Assembly: GCA_021613335.1 (NCBI GenBank)
Contig: JAJTWR010000371.1
Location: 622,001-686,000 of the forward strand
DNA length: 64,000 nt
Direction of reading: 5' to 3'
Source: Whitmania pigra
Taxonomy: Eukaryota > Annelida > Clitellata > Hirudinida > Haemopidae
In this document: piece after piece, positions 25,147 through 40,916 of the stretch
How the letters are laid out: the number at the start of each line of letters is the position of its first letter
How positions within the stretch are numbered: position 1 is the first letter of the stretch
The notes under the pieces: generated by a model
What the model was told of the DNA's origin: nothing
The model's input: the letters and a program-made list of their open reading frames with translations, nothing else
Databases searched by the model: none
Translations under genes and position numbers: made by a program

Positions 25147-28100
25147 ATTCTATAATAAGTGAGAATATTTTCAAGATTACTATCAAAATCAAACAAGTTG
25201 AAAAAAAATCTGAGAATGTCTGACGAGGGCAATGAAATGATCGCTTGATGGGTAAATGGATTTTAAAAATTGAATAAAATTGCTCAAACAATAATTGCTA
25301 AATAAATAAAAAGAAAATTAAATTGTTCTGCGCTTGTTTCAAAACTAAACTGTTTCTTAACAACAATGCTAAGCCGAACATTGTTACTTTTAAGTTCGAC
25401 CGGTCGGTTTTTGCTCGATTTTCGAAAGTGAGTCACTTTTGTGGAAAAGGTCATGGGAAATTAATGAAAGCGTGATGTAATCTTATAAATCATCCTCTTT
25501 ATTATCATAATTATATTTCGCGAAAACAAAATTATTTAGCGTAATTCTCCTTGCTGAAACGGTGATGACCGACGCTAAGAGTTAATTTGCATCCGTAGAT
25601 TGTTTCTTTGTTTATTTTTGTTCGCTAAGAAGTCGTCGGATTGATTATCTTCGGCTTGTCGGACAATAGAGTCACAGACGGTGACATGTTGTTTTGTAAC
25701 GCTCCGGTTTTCTTTAATTTGAAAGAGATTGTGTGCCTTTTCTTTAGTTGCTTTAATATTGCATTCTAATTAAACACGAGTAATCCCGCGGTGTTTCTAA
25801 TCGGATTAAGAAATAGATGACGTATCATCAGATGCTGGAAAGATGATTGGAATGGGAGGGGAAATTGGGTCGATCGGTAACGCGACACCAGCTATATAGA
25901 TGCCGTTTAATGGCAATGGATGGTTCGATCAAACTGGACCCAGAAGATCGTTGTGTGCTACTCTTGGACGGCATTTTGCAAGCAGATGCAAAAAAACGCA
26001 GACGATAAGATATGGCGCCATTTTGCGAAAATCAGTTGATTCGGAGTTGAGTGATTGAATGATTTAAACTCATCACCATCGTTCAAACGATTCTTCAGTC
26101 GTATGGACCGAGCAGGAAATTACTATCGATTGTCAGTGTTGCAAACGTTACGATACAGCCTTAAAATACATTGCAGAAAATCGAAATGAATAAACATTGA
26201 GTTCATTTCAATTACGAAAACCAAAACACACATTAAAAGCCGAGGTGAAGGCACAAACAATAATTTCATTTTAGACGGCCGAGCTACATTTTAATCAATC
26301 GGCATTCCACACATTTCTACTCCCAGGAGAGTTTAGAAAAACCTCCACAGTAACCTGGAGCAGGATGGTGATGATGATGGTGAAGATAACGACGACTACG
26401 ATGATGCCGATGATGATGTTGATGATGATACAAGAAAATGTAAACTCCAACCTCGGGCTTAAAATTCCCCTCCTGGAAAGCACAGAATTATGAAAGTCGT
26501 TCTAAGGTTGTTTATTTCCTAGTCAACGAATCTAATCAAAAAACTAATTGAAATAATAAGTAGTCCTTGATGGCACAAGAGAACTGAAAATATTTCAATG
26601 ATTTTTGCTCCTTTTGCCCAAGAAATGCGCCCAGTGAAGCAGAAGAATTGAACGAGGAGAATTTTATAAAGATTTTGCTGAGAAATAATTCCCAGAATTT
26701 GTTGATAAATGCCTAAAAACACCCTCCACTCGGGACGCGCAGCGGCATAAACAGAGGCTATGAAGCTCTATTTATAGTCGATGAATGCATGCATTTACCC
26801 ATCCGTGCATTCCCCATGCATTGCGGCATGCTACTATTCTTTACAAATAGTAAATGTTTTCTTTGTGTAAATGTTATCAGTCTTGTTGTTATCAGTAGTT
26901 GGGGTTTCGAAAGTAACTTTAAGAATTAACAACAACAACAACAACAACAACAACTGGTTCATACGTGACTTGTTGTTGCACTTTGACACGAATATTCCAA
27001 TTGCCGTCATCAAGCTCGTATAACTTAACACCTGTTGCTGATATTCCTCGTGAAAGTATTTCAATTCAAGCAACAATTTAAAATTACATTTGCTAGTTAA
27101 AATGCTCGTAATTTCCACGGCGATTCCTGCATAAGTTGGAGGCTGTCAGTACTACCAAAATTGACATTGATTTGTCCTGAAAGTCCACCAGAATCTTTAT
27201 CTCTGTTTAATTCGTGTAAAGCATTTTTAAAATCATTTTTTTAATGCTTTATGACAGACGCTCGACGTCATTGAATAAATCATTTTCTTGCTTAGCAAAA
27301 ATATTGTTTGTGCTTGTCTCGATAAAAATATTTTCTCACTTTCTTACGTCATAAATTGTTTGTTTTTCAACTGTTATTGTGCATTCTACTCAAATTTATC
27401 TCTTATTCGATACAATGTAGGGCATCGTAAACAGAACTATTTTTCGGAAATTATCGAGCGCATGAATATAAACGTCGAGTGAGTTGTAAACAACATCTTC
27501 GTAGTCAATGAAAAAAATATTTCACAGAAACAAATTCTTTTCGACATTCAACGGCCTTTTGTTGTCGCGGCTATTATGACAGAAAGCAGTGTTGAAGTTC
27601 AACATTCACTTTGTAAAATCTATAGCTTGCTTCTGAGAACTATTTATTTCAAAATGTTAGGTCGTGCTGAGGCCGATGTAAACAAAGCGAGAGTTCAGAG
27701 ATTCGGGTCAACTTGGGTCTACGTGACCTAGATCATGCAAGCTTCTCGTTGAGATGCAAAAACAATAAACAGTTGCTTGTCCTCTACTTCTGAGGAAGTT
27801 GTCGCAAAATTTCATCTACATTCAGTGGCGTGTCTAGGGAGGATATGGGGAGACGATGATGTCTTGGGTACCAGACTCCAAATTAACAATGCTAAACAAT
27901 TTTGGTACATGATTGATGACCAGAATACATTTTTAAAGAAATTATAAGCCAGGATACTTATTAAAGTTCATAATTGTTTATGGCTTTGCTTTTAGATTAT
28001 AATTAATTTGATTCGGTTTCAAAACCAAACCATAAACTGAAACCCCAGCTAAAATTTCTGACTACTTGCAGCTAACGTGACAGCTGTAAAATGTTTTTTT

Positions 28101-29578
28101 AGCTACTTTTCAGATGATCTTGTTAGAGGTTGGTGAATATTCATAACCTGAGCAACTTAATTGTATCAACTGACCCGGGAGTCTAAAGAAAGAGAAAGCA
28201 ATTAAGAAAGACGAATCTAACTACTTCGGGTCAAATTAAGGCATTTGCTGATGAATTGAAATAGCGCGGCTTTGAGAAGGCTGATTCAAAAACATGCGAA
28301 AATAATTTCAGGTGATTACATGATTATAGACAAAAAATGGACATTTAAACGATTATAGTCGATATTATTTCTACATTCTTCAGATTTAATGATTTACCAA
28401 ATTCTTATTTGCATCAAAATATAGGGCAACTTATCAAACTTAAAATCATAGAAATAAAAAATAATTAAATTAAATAAAAAACATGGCATATATATTAGCG
28501 CGATCGGTTTCCTTTGAAATTGTGGAAAACCTTCCATTAAGATATTGCATGTTGATTCTTGGCACGACTGATCAACAACTAACGACCCTTTTATTGAAAA
28601 TATTTTGTTATCGAAGAATTCAGAGACAGCTTTGGAAAATGAGTTTAGAATTCATTAATTTTGCTGAGACTCGTCTTCGTTTTGTTGAAAAGCAATTTTT
28701 TTATTCAAATTTCATATTCATAAATTATTCATATTTTTTAGAACTTGGAAATTTTTTTATGATCTCTTGGTGCAACAGAATAAATAAATATTTGCAATGC
28801 TTAAATAAAATGTCTGTTGGTTTCAGTATTTTCATTTGCTGACAAATTCACGATGATGGTAATTTTAGGTTTTACGTATATAAAACGATTATTATAAAAT
28901 TAAAAGTATTAACATTACACGTGCTTAATGCATGCCTCTAAATTGATTATTATGTTGTCAAAAATTAACGATGGCTAATTTAAATAAACCTCATTTGGTA
29001 TGCAGTTAAAAATATCTTCGATTTTGATGCGTGCAAGTCCTTCGATGAATTCGGCGCACGACGAAAGTATGACAATAAAAAAGTTAATTTGCATAAAAAA
29101 AACAAGCCCATTATTAATGTCTTGATCCAAAACGAAGTAATTAGCAAGGTTGTTTAAGAGACAGATAACTTAATAGATTTGTAGAACAATTAGTTGTTGA
29201 ATAAATGTTTTAATTAAACTCTCGCATATTTAAACTTGCAACATAAAGTCTGGAAGCACAATTTATGTGCTGGGTGTACAAATAAAATACTTAACGGGCC
29301 GTCCATAAAGTACGTCACAATATTTTAGACAATATTTTAAACTCCCCCATGTTACACTCTGTCATAAATCTCTATAGGCATATAACCGACTTTGGCAAAT
29401 GTTTGGAACTTAAATTCAGCATTTCAACGTTGCTGTTGCTAATAGAAATTGAGCGATTCGCCACTCACTCGCTAAATTTCAGTCGAGGCTGGATAGCAAC
29501 TGCACCCCTGTTGACGACCTAGTAATGATTTAAATGTACTTAAACAATCACGAATGATTCTGTCCAGACAAATAAATA
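25147..29578. other. Intergenic region upstream of SUGCT, no gene recognised
   Basis: Presumably contains the SUGCT promoter just right of 25146, but no clear core element was identified. Open frames near 26834-27118 and 28483-28842 have AT-driven composition, no splice-compatible continuation and no recognisable motif. A transposon-like motif lies at 29293-29380. Confidence 0.5.
29293..29385. mobile_element. Possible transposon-end remnant (GTCCATAAAGTACGTCA motif)
   Basis: The string GGGCCGTCCATAAAGTACGTC followed by AAACTCCCCCATG and TCTGTCATAAA resembles a motif I recall from the ends of DNA transposons scattered through invertebrate genomes. No second end or coding part was found. The family assignment is from memory only. 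Confidence 0.3.
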
Positions 29579-32500
29579 CGGTGTTTCCCCGAAAATAAGT
29601 GAGCGTCTTATATTAATTTTTGTTCCAAAAGACTCGCTAGGGCTTATTTTCTTATATTGTGTCTTATATTTTCATGATTAACAACCCACCAGCAAATTTG
29701 TTAGTGTTATACAAATTATTAAGCTACAAGAAGCAACGAGTTTTAATCGTTTATTAATAAAAGTAATATTACAACAAGAATTTTAGAAAACCCTTAAATT
29801 AGAGTATTTTTGATAAAATTAGTCAAATTCAGTTGTATCATGTCAGACATGTTATATTACTTCAACACTTATGAAAGAGTCATTAAATAATTGACAAACT
29901 GTGAATTTTACCATTAATCAACTTGAGAAAATTTATGATTATGTAACAATGAAAAATGAAGCAGTAAATTAATATGAAAGACGTTAAAACTGACGAGTAT
30001 GTGACAACGGAAGACTAACCAGAGCTATGCTGTGACACAACCAAGGAAAGATACAATAAATGACAAAAAAAATAATGGGGTTAAGAAAGGTAAGTCTCAA
30101 AACAGGTCCAAGCAACAGGCTTTTTTGTATTCAATCAAGGCTGTTTTCCAAAACCGAGAAATGTTTCTATTCTTTTATTAGTCATTCGTTATCCGATGAT
30201 TCGTCATCCGATGATTCGTTATCCGATGATTCCTCATCCGTATAGATTACCTCCTCAAAGTAGAAACCTTCTATGAAAAAAAAGAGCCTTTCCTCAGTTG
30301 CCTGGTGAGTTAAAAAATTAAAAAATATCAATGTTTTAATCACAAAATTTACAAAAAATAATTCTGATATCACGTATGTTAAGATTGTAAATATACATAT
30401 TTAATTTATAGAACATTAATACATTTAGAAATATTATGAGATAGTTTACTGATGCACTTGTTCATTAAATGTGCTTGTTTGCAAAATTATTAATTTCAAA
30501 TATTTAATGAATACCTCACTTATTTCTTCTCCTTTGACCATCTTTATCAGTGCTTCCATCATGTTATGTTTATCATGCATTTGAAACATAAAAGGACTGC
30601 AAATAAAAAACTCAAATAATTTTACAAATAATTAAAAAAACTTTTTAATAAGTAGCTAATACCAACCAAGTTTCCAGAAAGGTCTCAAGAATCCACAATT
30701 TACCACGACTTGAAGGATTGTTTAACGCATTGTGCAGAATATTTACAATTTGTTCATTTAACTCACAGTTGAAGATCTCATTAGCCTTTGAACAAATCAT
30801 AAGTAAAATTAATAAAGAAATCATTATAAAATAAAGTCGTTTTAACTAATTCTTAAATCACTTAAAAGCAAATAAAAAATAAACAATAGCAATTCATAAT
30901 TTGCACTTCTGAATTGAAATTAATGATTGACAGTCTTTAAAAGAAAATTGAGCAAGCGCAAGTGATAATGCATAATTTACCAAAACTAACCTGAGCAAGT
31001 TTATGATGCCTTATTAAAGCATCATGTAAAATTGTCCAGACATGTAAAGACTTCATGATGGGGTCATACACAAAGTGCTTCTCCATCACATAATCCACTT
31101 CTATTTCATCAACATTTGCTTCTTTCGTTCGAATATCATTCGAACTCATGTCACCAATGACGTCGTTAGAAGCAGTGGCATCGCTCAGGTATGGTTTAAT
31201 TTGATATCCATGATATTTATGGATATACCTCAATTTATCATCATCCCAGCAAACTTCCTACATTTAAAACTGCCAATATCAATACATTCTAATGATAGGA
31301 CATGATCAACAAAAGTTATATATTACGATCATTTCTAATGTGGATTGTTTAATAGCCTTGAGCCAGTCACATGAATAAGGCCGTTGAAGAAATCTTTTAT
31401 GCGCAGAAGTTTTTCGTTTTCATTAGTTGCCGACATGAAGAACTTGTGCAGAAGTTCAATTAAGAATGTTTGACTAAAATTGTATCCCAATAAGCCATCT
31501 AACCGCACTGCACACAAGAGTTTTATGAACTCAGAGTCGAATTTCTCCTATGCGATGGAGATGAAAATATTTGTATTTTGTTACGTGATTAATTTGTAAA
31601 AGCGATTATTAATTTAAAATTGCTATTTCATAACAAGTTCTTGAAATTTCCACCACGATGGAACATCAAAACTGCAGAATATGTAACGATGCTATGAAAT
31701 CCAGCATATCACATTGTTATTAAATAAAGTATAACTCCTTATTAGTAAATTCATTTCACTGTATAAAAACCAAACCGATTTATAACTTTTCAACAATTCC
31801 ACTGCAGTCTGGAGGAGTGCATATTTTTTTTTGTTTTTTGAATTTGATGTTGATATTTCCTTATCTATTGCTTCTTGAAATCTCGTGTTTATTTGACCAG
31901 CTAAGAGTAAGAAATTAGTGAGAAATGAGTTCAATTAAAAAAAACATTGTAAAAAAGAACGAAATCTAACACAGTCGTTTAATGTATGAAATGATTCTCA
32001 TTTGTTTTGGATCTTTGGATTCGGGAAGATTTTGCAAATTCCACAAATAAATTCTAAAATCTATTGATATTGATTTTTAATCATTACTACAACAAAATAA
32101 ATGTAAGTGTCTAATATATTACATTCTCCTATTTCTGGGTTCCGCAGTTTTAATCTAATTACAAGTAACTTTAAAATCAAACATAATGTCTTTAAATCCA
32201 ATGATCTTTGAAATTTGTTTGTCATCCTGTTCATTTGGTAAAATAATATATATTCACTATAATATATAATATTTATAATATATTTGGGTAAGTGGAACAA
32301 TATGATATAGCTAAGGAGGATGATCTTCTAAGATTTCAATTTCATTCAAAATCATTATAAATTCCATAAAACCAAATTTTGATATATGAAAAAAAATAAT
32401 TGAACAAAATGTTAAAAAAAGCAATTACAATCACTTTAAATAAGGTTTCAAAACAGTTCCTGAATTTCCTAGAAAAAAAAATGCGGGGCAATATGATATA

Positions 32501-34493
32501 AATGAGGGGTAATTTCTTAATGTTGGTTGAACGTAATATTATGTATTATGATGTCTGAACTATTTACACTCTATTATGACTGTATTATTATGCTCAAGAA
32601 GTTTATTTGTTAAATTTTGTAAGGATGTAGAAATTTAATTTTAATCATTTTGGTAAGAGGTCGGTGAATGAATAACGTTTTGTTAGACTAATGACGTTTT
32701 TAAATATATATTTATATTGTGAGAACATTATTTTATGAGAAATATCCTAAAGTTAGGCAAAGCAATAACTTAAGCTGGACAATAGAAGACATTATATATA
32801 TAGTATATCTAAACAATCAAGTATAACTTGTAGTCCATAAAACATTTTACTTTCTAAATAATTTAAAAAAACCTTATATTTAGGACCCAATTCTAAATAT
32901 CTTACGATCAAAAATAAAATCAACGTTGATGCCAAAATATATTTACTCCCTACAAACTACCCCTGCTGAAAAGATTAAATAATTTTTAGTGATAGAGCAC
33001 TCTTTTCACATATAATAACAAATAAGACTCCTACTTTTTTGAATTTACGCTCTGAATTATTCCTCGCTATGTAATATTGCCCCACTTTCTCTTACATATT
33101 ATTAATTTGCTTCAAATAAATTGTGATCTTACGATCTTATGTTAAACAGGCAATCATCTGGTAAATCATCGAAGTTTAAATTATTCTCTAGCATCTGCAA
33201 CACAGTTGCGTCCAACAGGCGACTTGATTCATTAAACTGAAATATGAAAATATATAAATTTTGTTCTGTATAATATTAGTTGTAAATCATAAAGTTTATA
33301 TAAGAAGACAAACCATCACACAAATGTTTTCATAATTGTTATAATCAAAATAATATTTGTAAGCCCTTGTATGTTCCCTGTATCCATCTGATAATGTTTT
33401 GAATAAAACATATTAAATATCAGCAATTGTATTCACATGCAAACTTTTACCTTGAATAATAGGTATATCATCGTTAGGATACAAAAGATCATCAATCTCC
33501 AATAGAGATGAGTCAGATATTTTTGGAAGAAGGAAGCTAAAACATCAATTATCAAATATTTAACCACATAACGGTATGGACCAGAGTATGAAAATAATTA
33601 AATTATTAAGTAGGTATTGACATAGAACTGGGAACAGCATTAACATGGAACGCGTTATCCTGCACCGTCTTAATAATCAAAATAAATTTTTATTTAAAGG
33701 ACATTAATATTACTAATCACACCTCTGACAGTAAATGAAATAAATAAGATATGTACCAACCTTATTATAGCTGAGAGATCAATCATAATTTTGGGAATTT
33801 CATTATCCTAATGAAACCATTTTATTACTCTGTTTAAATCAGCTTATAAAAAGTAACAATTTTGACATCAAAATACTAACATAATCAAGACTACCATTCC
33901 AAATTTCATCTAGTAATTCGTTAATTCCATCTTCAACTGAATATTTATGAGCATATGTTATAAGTCATTCTAATCTTTATTTAACATGTTAAATTGCAAA
34001 AATAATCTCAATATTTTACTCTCTTGTTCGCTGAACAAAAACTTTAGGGTATCCATGAAGAAATACAAGCTGACCATCTTTTTCAGTGGCTTTCTTAGAA
34101 TGGCTCTTTAAAAAAGACACTCAATATTAGTCTCGTGTAATTTTAAGGAAAAAAATTAAATGGTTAAAATTAAAAAATGTTAAATTTTATTAACACAAAC
34201 AGATGCTAATTTGTTCTTATTGGTTGTCTTTTTACCGTATCTGCTTACCCGGTTATATTTTACATACGAATACTCATAGTAACTTGAATTTTCATTATCG
34301 GTACTTCATTATATGAAATATCACTAAATTTTACTGATATTAAATTAATAGCTTGCAATTTAACCTATTACTGTGTTGCGACAGACCTTAAATGCAGGCT
34401 GATGATATTGACTGGGACTTATTTTCGTAAGTAGGGATTATATTACGAGCATCTTGAAAAATCATGCTAGGGCTTATAATTGGATAAACACGA
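29579..34493. mobile_element. TIR-bounded 4.9-kb segment, candidate DNA transposon carrying an intron-rich gene
   Basis: The left end reads CGGTGTTTCCCCGAAAATAAG and the right end, inverted, TCGTGTTTATCCAATTATAAG. Both are flanked by TA (29577-29578 and 34494-34495), as expected for an element that duplicates TA. The left end also has an internal inverted pair, GAAAATAAG ... CTTATTTTC. The ~150 bp inside the left end and ~110 bp inside the right end both match the corresponding ends of the 446-bp copy at 60384-60829. That copy therefore looks like an internally deleted relative. No DDE-type transposase was recognised. The segment is free of the long microsatellites that fill the rest of the window. 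The alternative is two unrelated miniature-element remnants that happen to flank a host gene. Confidence 0.5.
30182..34303 (-). CDS. Unidentified intron-rich gene inside the TIR-bounded segment (~16 exons, ~500 aa)
   Basis: I do not recognise the product. Exons from the phase-consistent part: 34249-34303, 34075-34105, 33881-33936, 33761-33807, 33451-33536, 33314-33387, 33133-33236, 32183-32226, 31971-32060, 31771-31900, 31635-31671, 31371-31547, 30991-31257, 30667-30785, 30515-30596 and 30182-30301. From 34105 to the stop they total 1464 nt (488 codons including the stop), with no in-frame stop across 14 junctions. The protein is mostly helical-looking and hydrophobic/charged, for example FDSEFIKLLCAVRLDGLLGY and YDPIMKSLHVWTILHDALI. 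A weak F-box-like stretch, FDDLPDDCLFNI, lies near the middle. It ends in an acidic tail of repeated ESSD motifs. No catalytic motif was seen. The start codon is unresolved: no ATG opens the first exon, so a further 5' exon may exist. Least certain junctions are 34075/33936, 32183/32060 and 31771/31671. Confidence 0.6.
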
Positions 34494-35376
34494 TAGTTCT
34501 CTTGTTTTCTCTAGCTCTATGGGTTTGCTAAATGCAGTTCCGATTGTAACAATCTGGGGCTAATAAGTAAAAAGAGGCTTTTGGAGCAGCAGAAAGCTAC
34601 ATTTTATTGATTTTAAATTTTTTTTTAAAGTCAAAAAACGACAAGTGAATATCTTCAAAACGAGCAATCTAAATAACAATGCCAAATGGGTTTGTCCACT
34701 TTCAAAATAGCGACAGAAAAACTATTTGGAATCCAGTGAATATAGCTATACAGAAATGTCCAAGTACTGGGTAACTGGTCAGGTTTGTAGGATAGATTGA
34801 GCCAAAATAGCTGCCATCGATAGAAATATTTAGATTAAATGGAAAACTTCCAAAATATCAGCACTTGAAAAGATAGAGAAGAAATGCGACGAGAGAATCA
34901 TGTTAGTGAGTCATGTTTCTCATTGACCAAATATTTTTTTTTCATAACAACTTTTTGAGAACGCCTCAAGGGGACAATACAAACTAATAATAAATATGGA
35001 AATTAACATGCAAAATCGTGCACCAACAAGTATTAAGTTCAAGGATGTTCTGAAACGAGTTAAAGCAGAAATTCGGTGTGCAGGACGTGCATATCTGTTT
35101 AACTATTTTTTTTTACCACGGACCATGGATGAAAAGTGAGAGGGTGTGGAAAAGACAAGTCGGAAGTTAATCCAAGGAGTCCAACACGCTCAAATTGAAA
35201 ACTCGTACCTAGGTTGAAAATAATGCAAAACGAACAAACGATCAAAAATATAAAACGAACTGAATGTTCTTGAGAAAAAACTGACCAGGACCTCTCCCTT
35301 TATCTTTCTCTCTCTCTATCTCTCTCTTACATACATTCTCTCCAACACCTACCGCTCAAACTCATCATCTTACTTC
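34494..35376 (-). other. Probable 3' UTR / downstream region of the PABPC gene
   Basis: No exon of another gene was recognised. A minus-strand AATAAA at about 34603-34608 lies roughly 770 nt past the PABPC stop and about 110 bp short of the TIR at 34493. It is a plausible poly(A) signal. Confidence 0.4.
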
Positions 35377-39913
<4,537 letters not shown>

Positions 39914-40916
39914 TTACAATTTTGTCAGTTTTTTTTCTAACCATTAAAAATGAAGAGTTCAAATGTGGCGATTGTGATTCGAATTTCAGATATAACGAAC
40001 GAGACGCTTTACTGACGACTGCATCGCTGATCTTGTAATCTTATACAATTTTTAAAGGTAAATTAAAAGCGAAATAAGAATTTTTATTTTTATAATTTAT
40101 TTCAATTATTTAAATTATACGCGACTACATCGCAGTCATCCTGTTTTTCAGGTGGTAACCGCCGAGTAGACGACGATTTCAATTTCAAGGAAGTCCTGAC
40201 CTAGTTACAAAGCGATGGATGTCTGTTAACGATCGAACAAGTTTACAAAATAAAAATGATTAATAAATATTAAAACAGCATTTCATAATTGACTAGCTTA
40301 TTAATTTGTCATTTCTTCAAGTTTATGTCATTCATATTTCATTTGAGGAGTGGATGACACAAACTCAAACATACGTAGAATTACCGTTTTGCGACAGCAT
40401 CATTAATGAAAATTTTCATGAATCAATCGCTACAGTAAACCCGAAGCTTGTTTGCCGAATCCACAACTAAATGGAAATCCGGTTTTAGAGAGATTTATTT
40501 TCAACGAAAATACGTTTGTCAAATACTAAAAGTTCGAAAATATGATCACGTAAAAACTTTCCAGAGAAAATTTTTAAAAACTTTTACACGTCTGTCTGAG
40601 AGCTTCGTTGTTTTGCAAAGGTTTGTAAGCACCAAGGCTGGTCTGACTCAAGATGTCGAAATTCGACTTTCGGGTTCGTAATTATTATGCACTCGGGTCA
40701 CATGTAAAAAAATAACTCCTCAAGTGCCTGTCATAATAATATGCTTCGACGGCGATTTAAAATCCGATCATAATGAATGACCTAAGAAAAGCGCAGTCGT
40801 GAGATGTCTAAAATAACAAGTAGCATCCTCTTCTTGTCATGGAAAGAAGTTTTCTCCCTGGGCATCAACTGCCCTTAGACGTAGCAAGACCAGTCTTAGG
40901 CTGCTGCTACAATTCC

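Noticed and set aside
28483..28842. 119-codon plus-strand open frame
   Set aside because: Hydrophobic, AT-driven residues (Phe, Ile, Leu, Tyr), no conserved block and no neighbouring exon.
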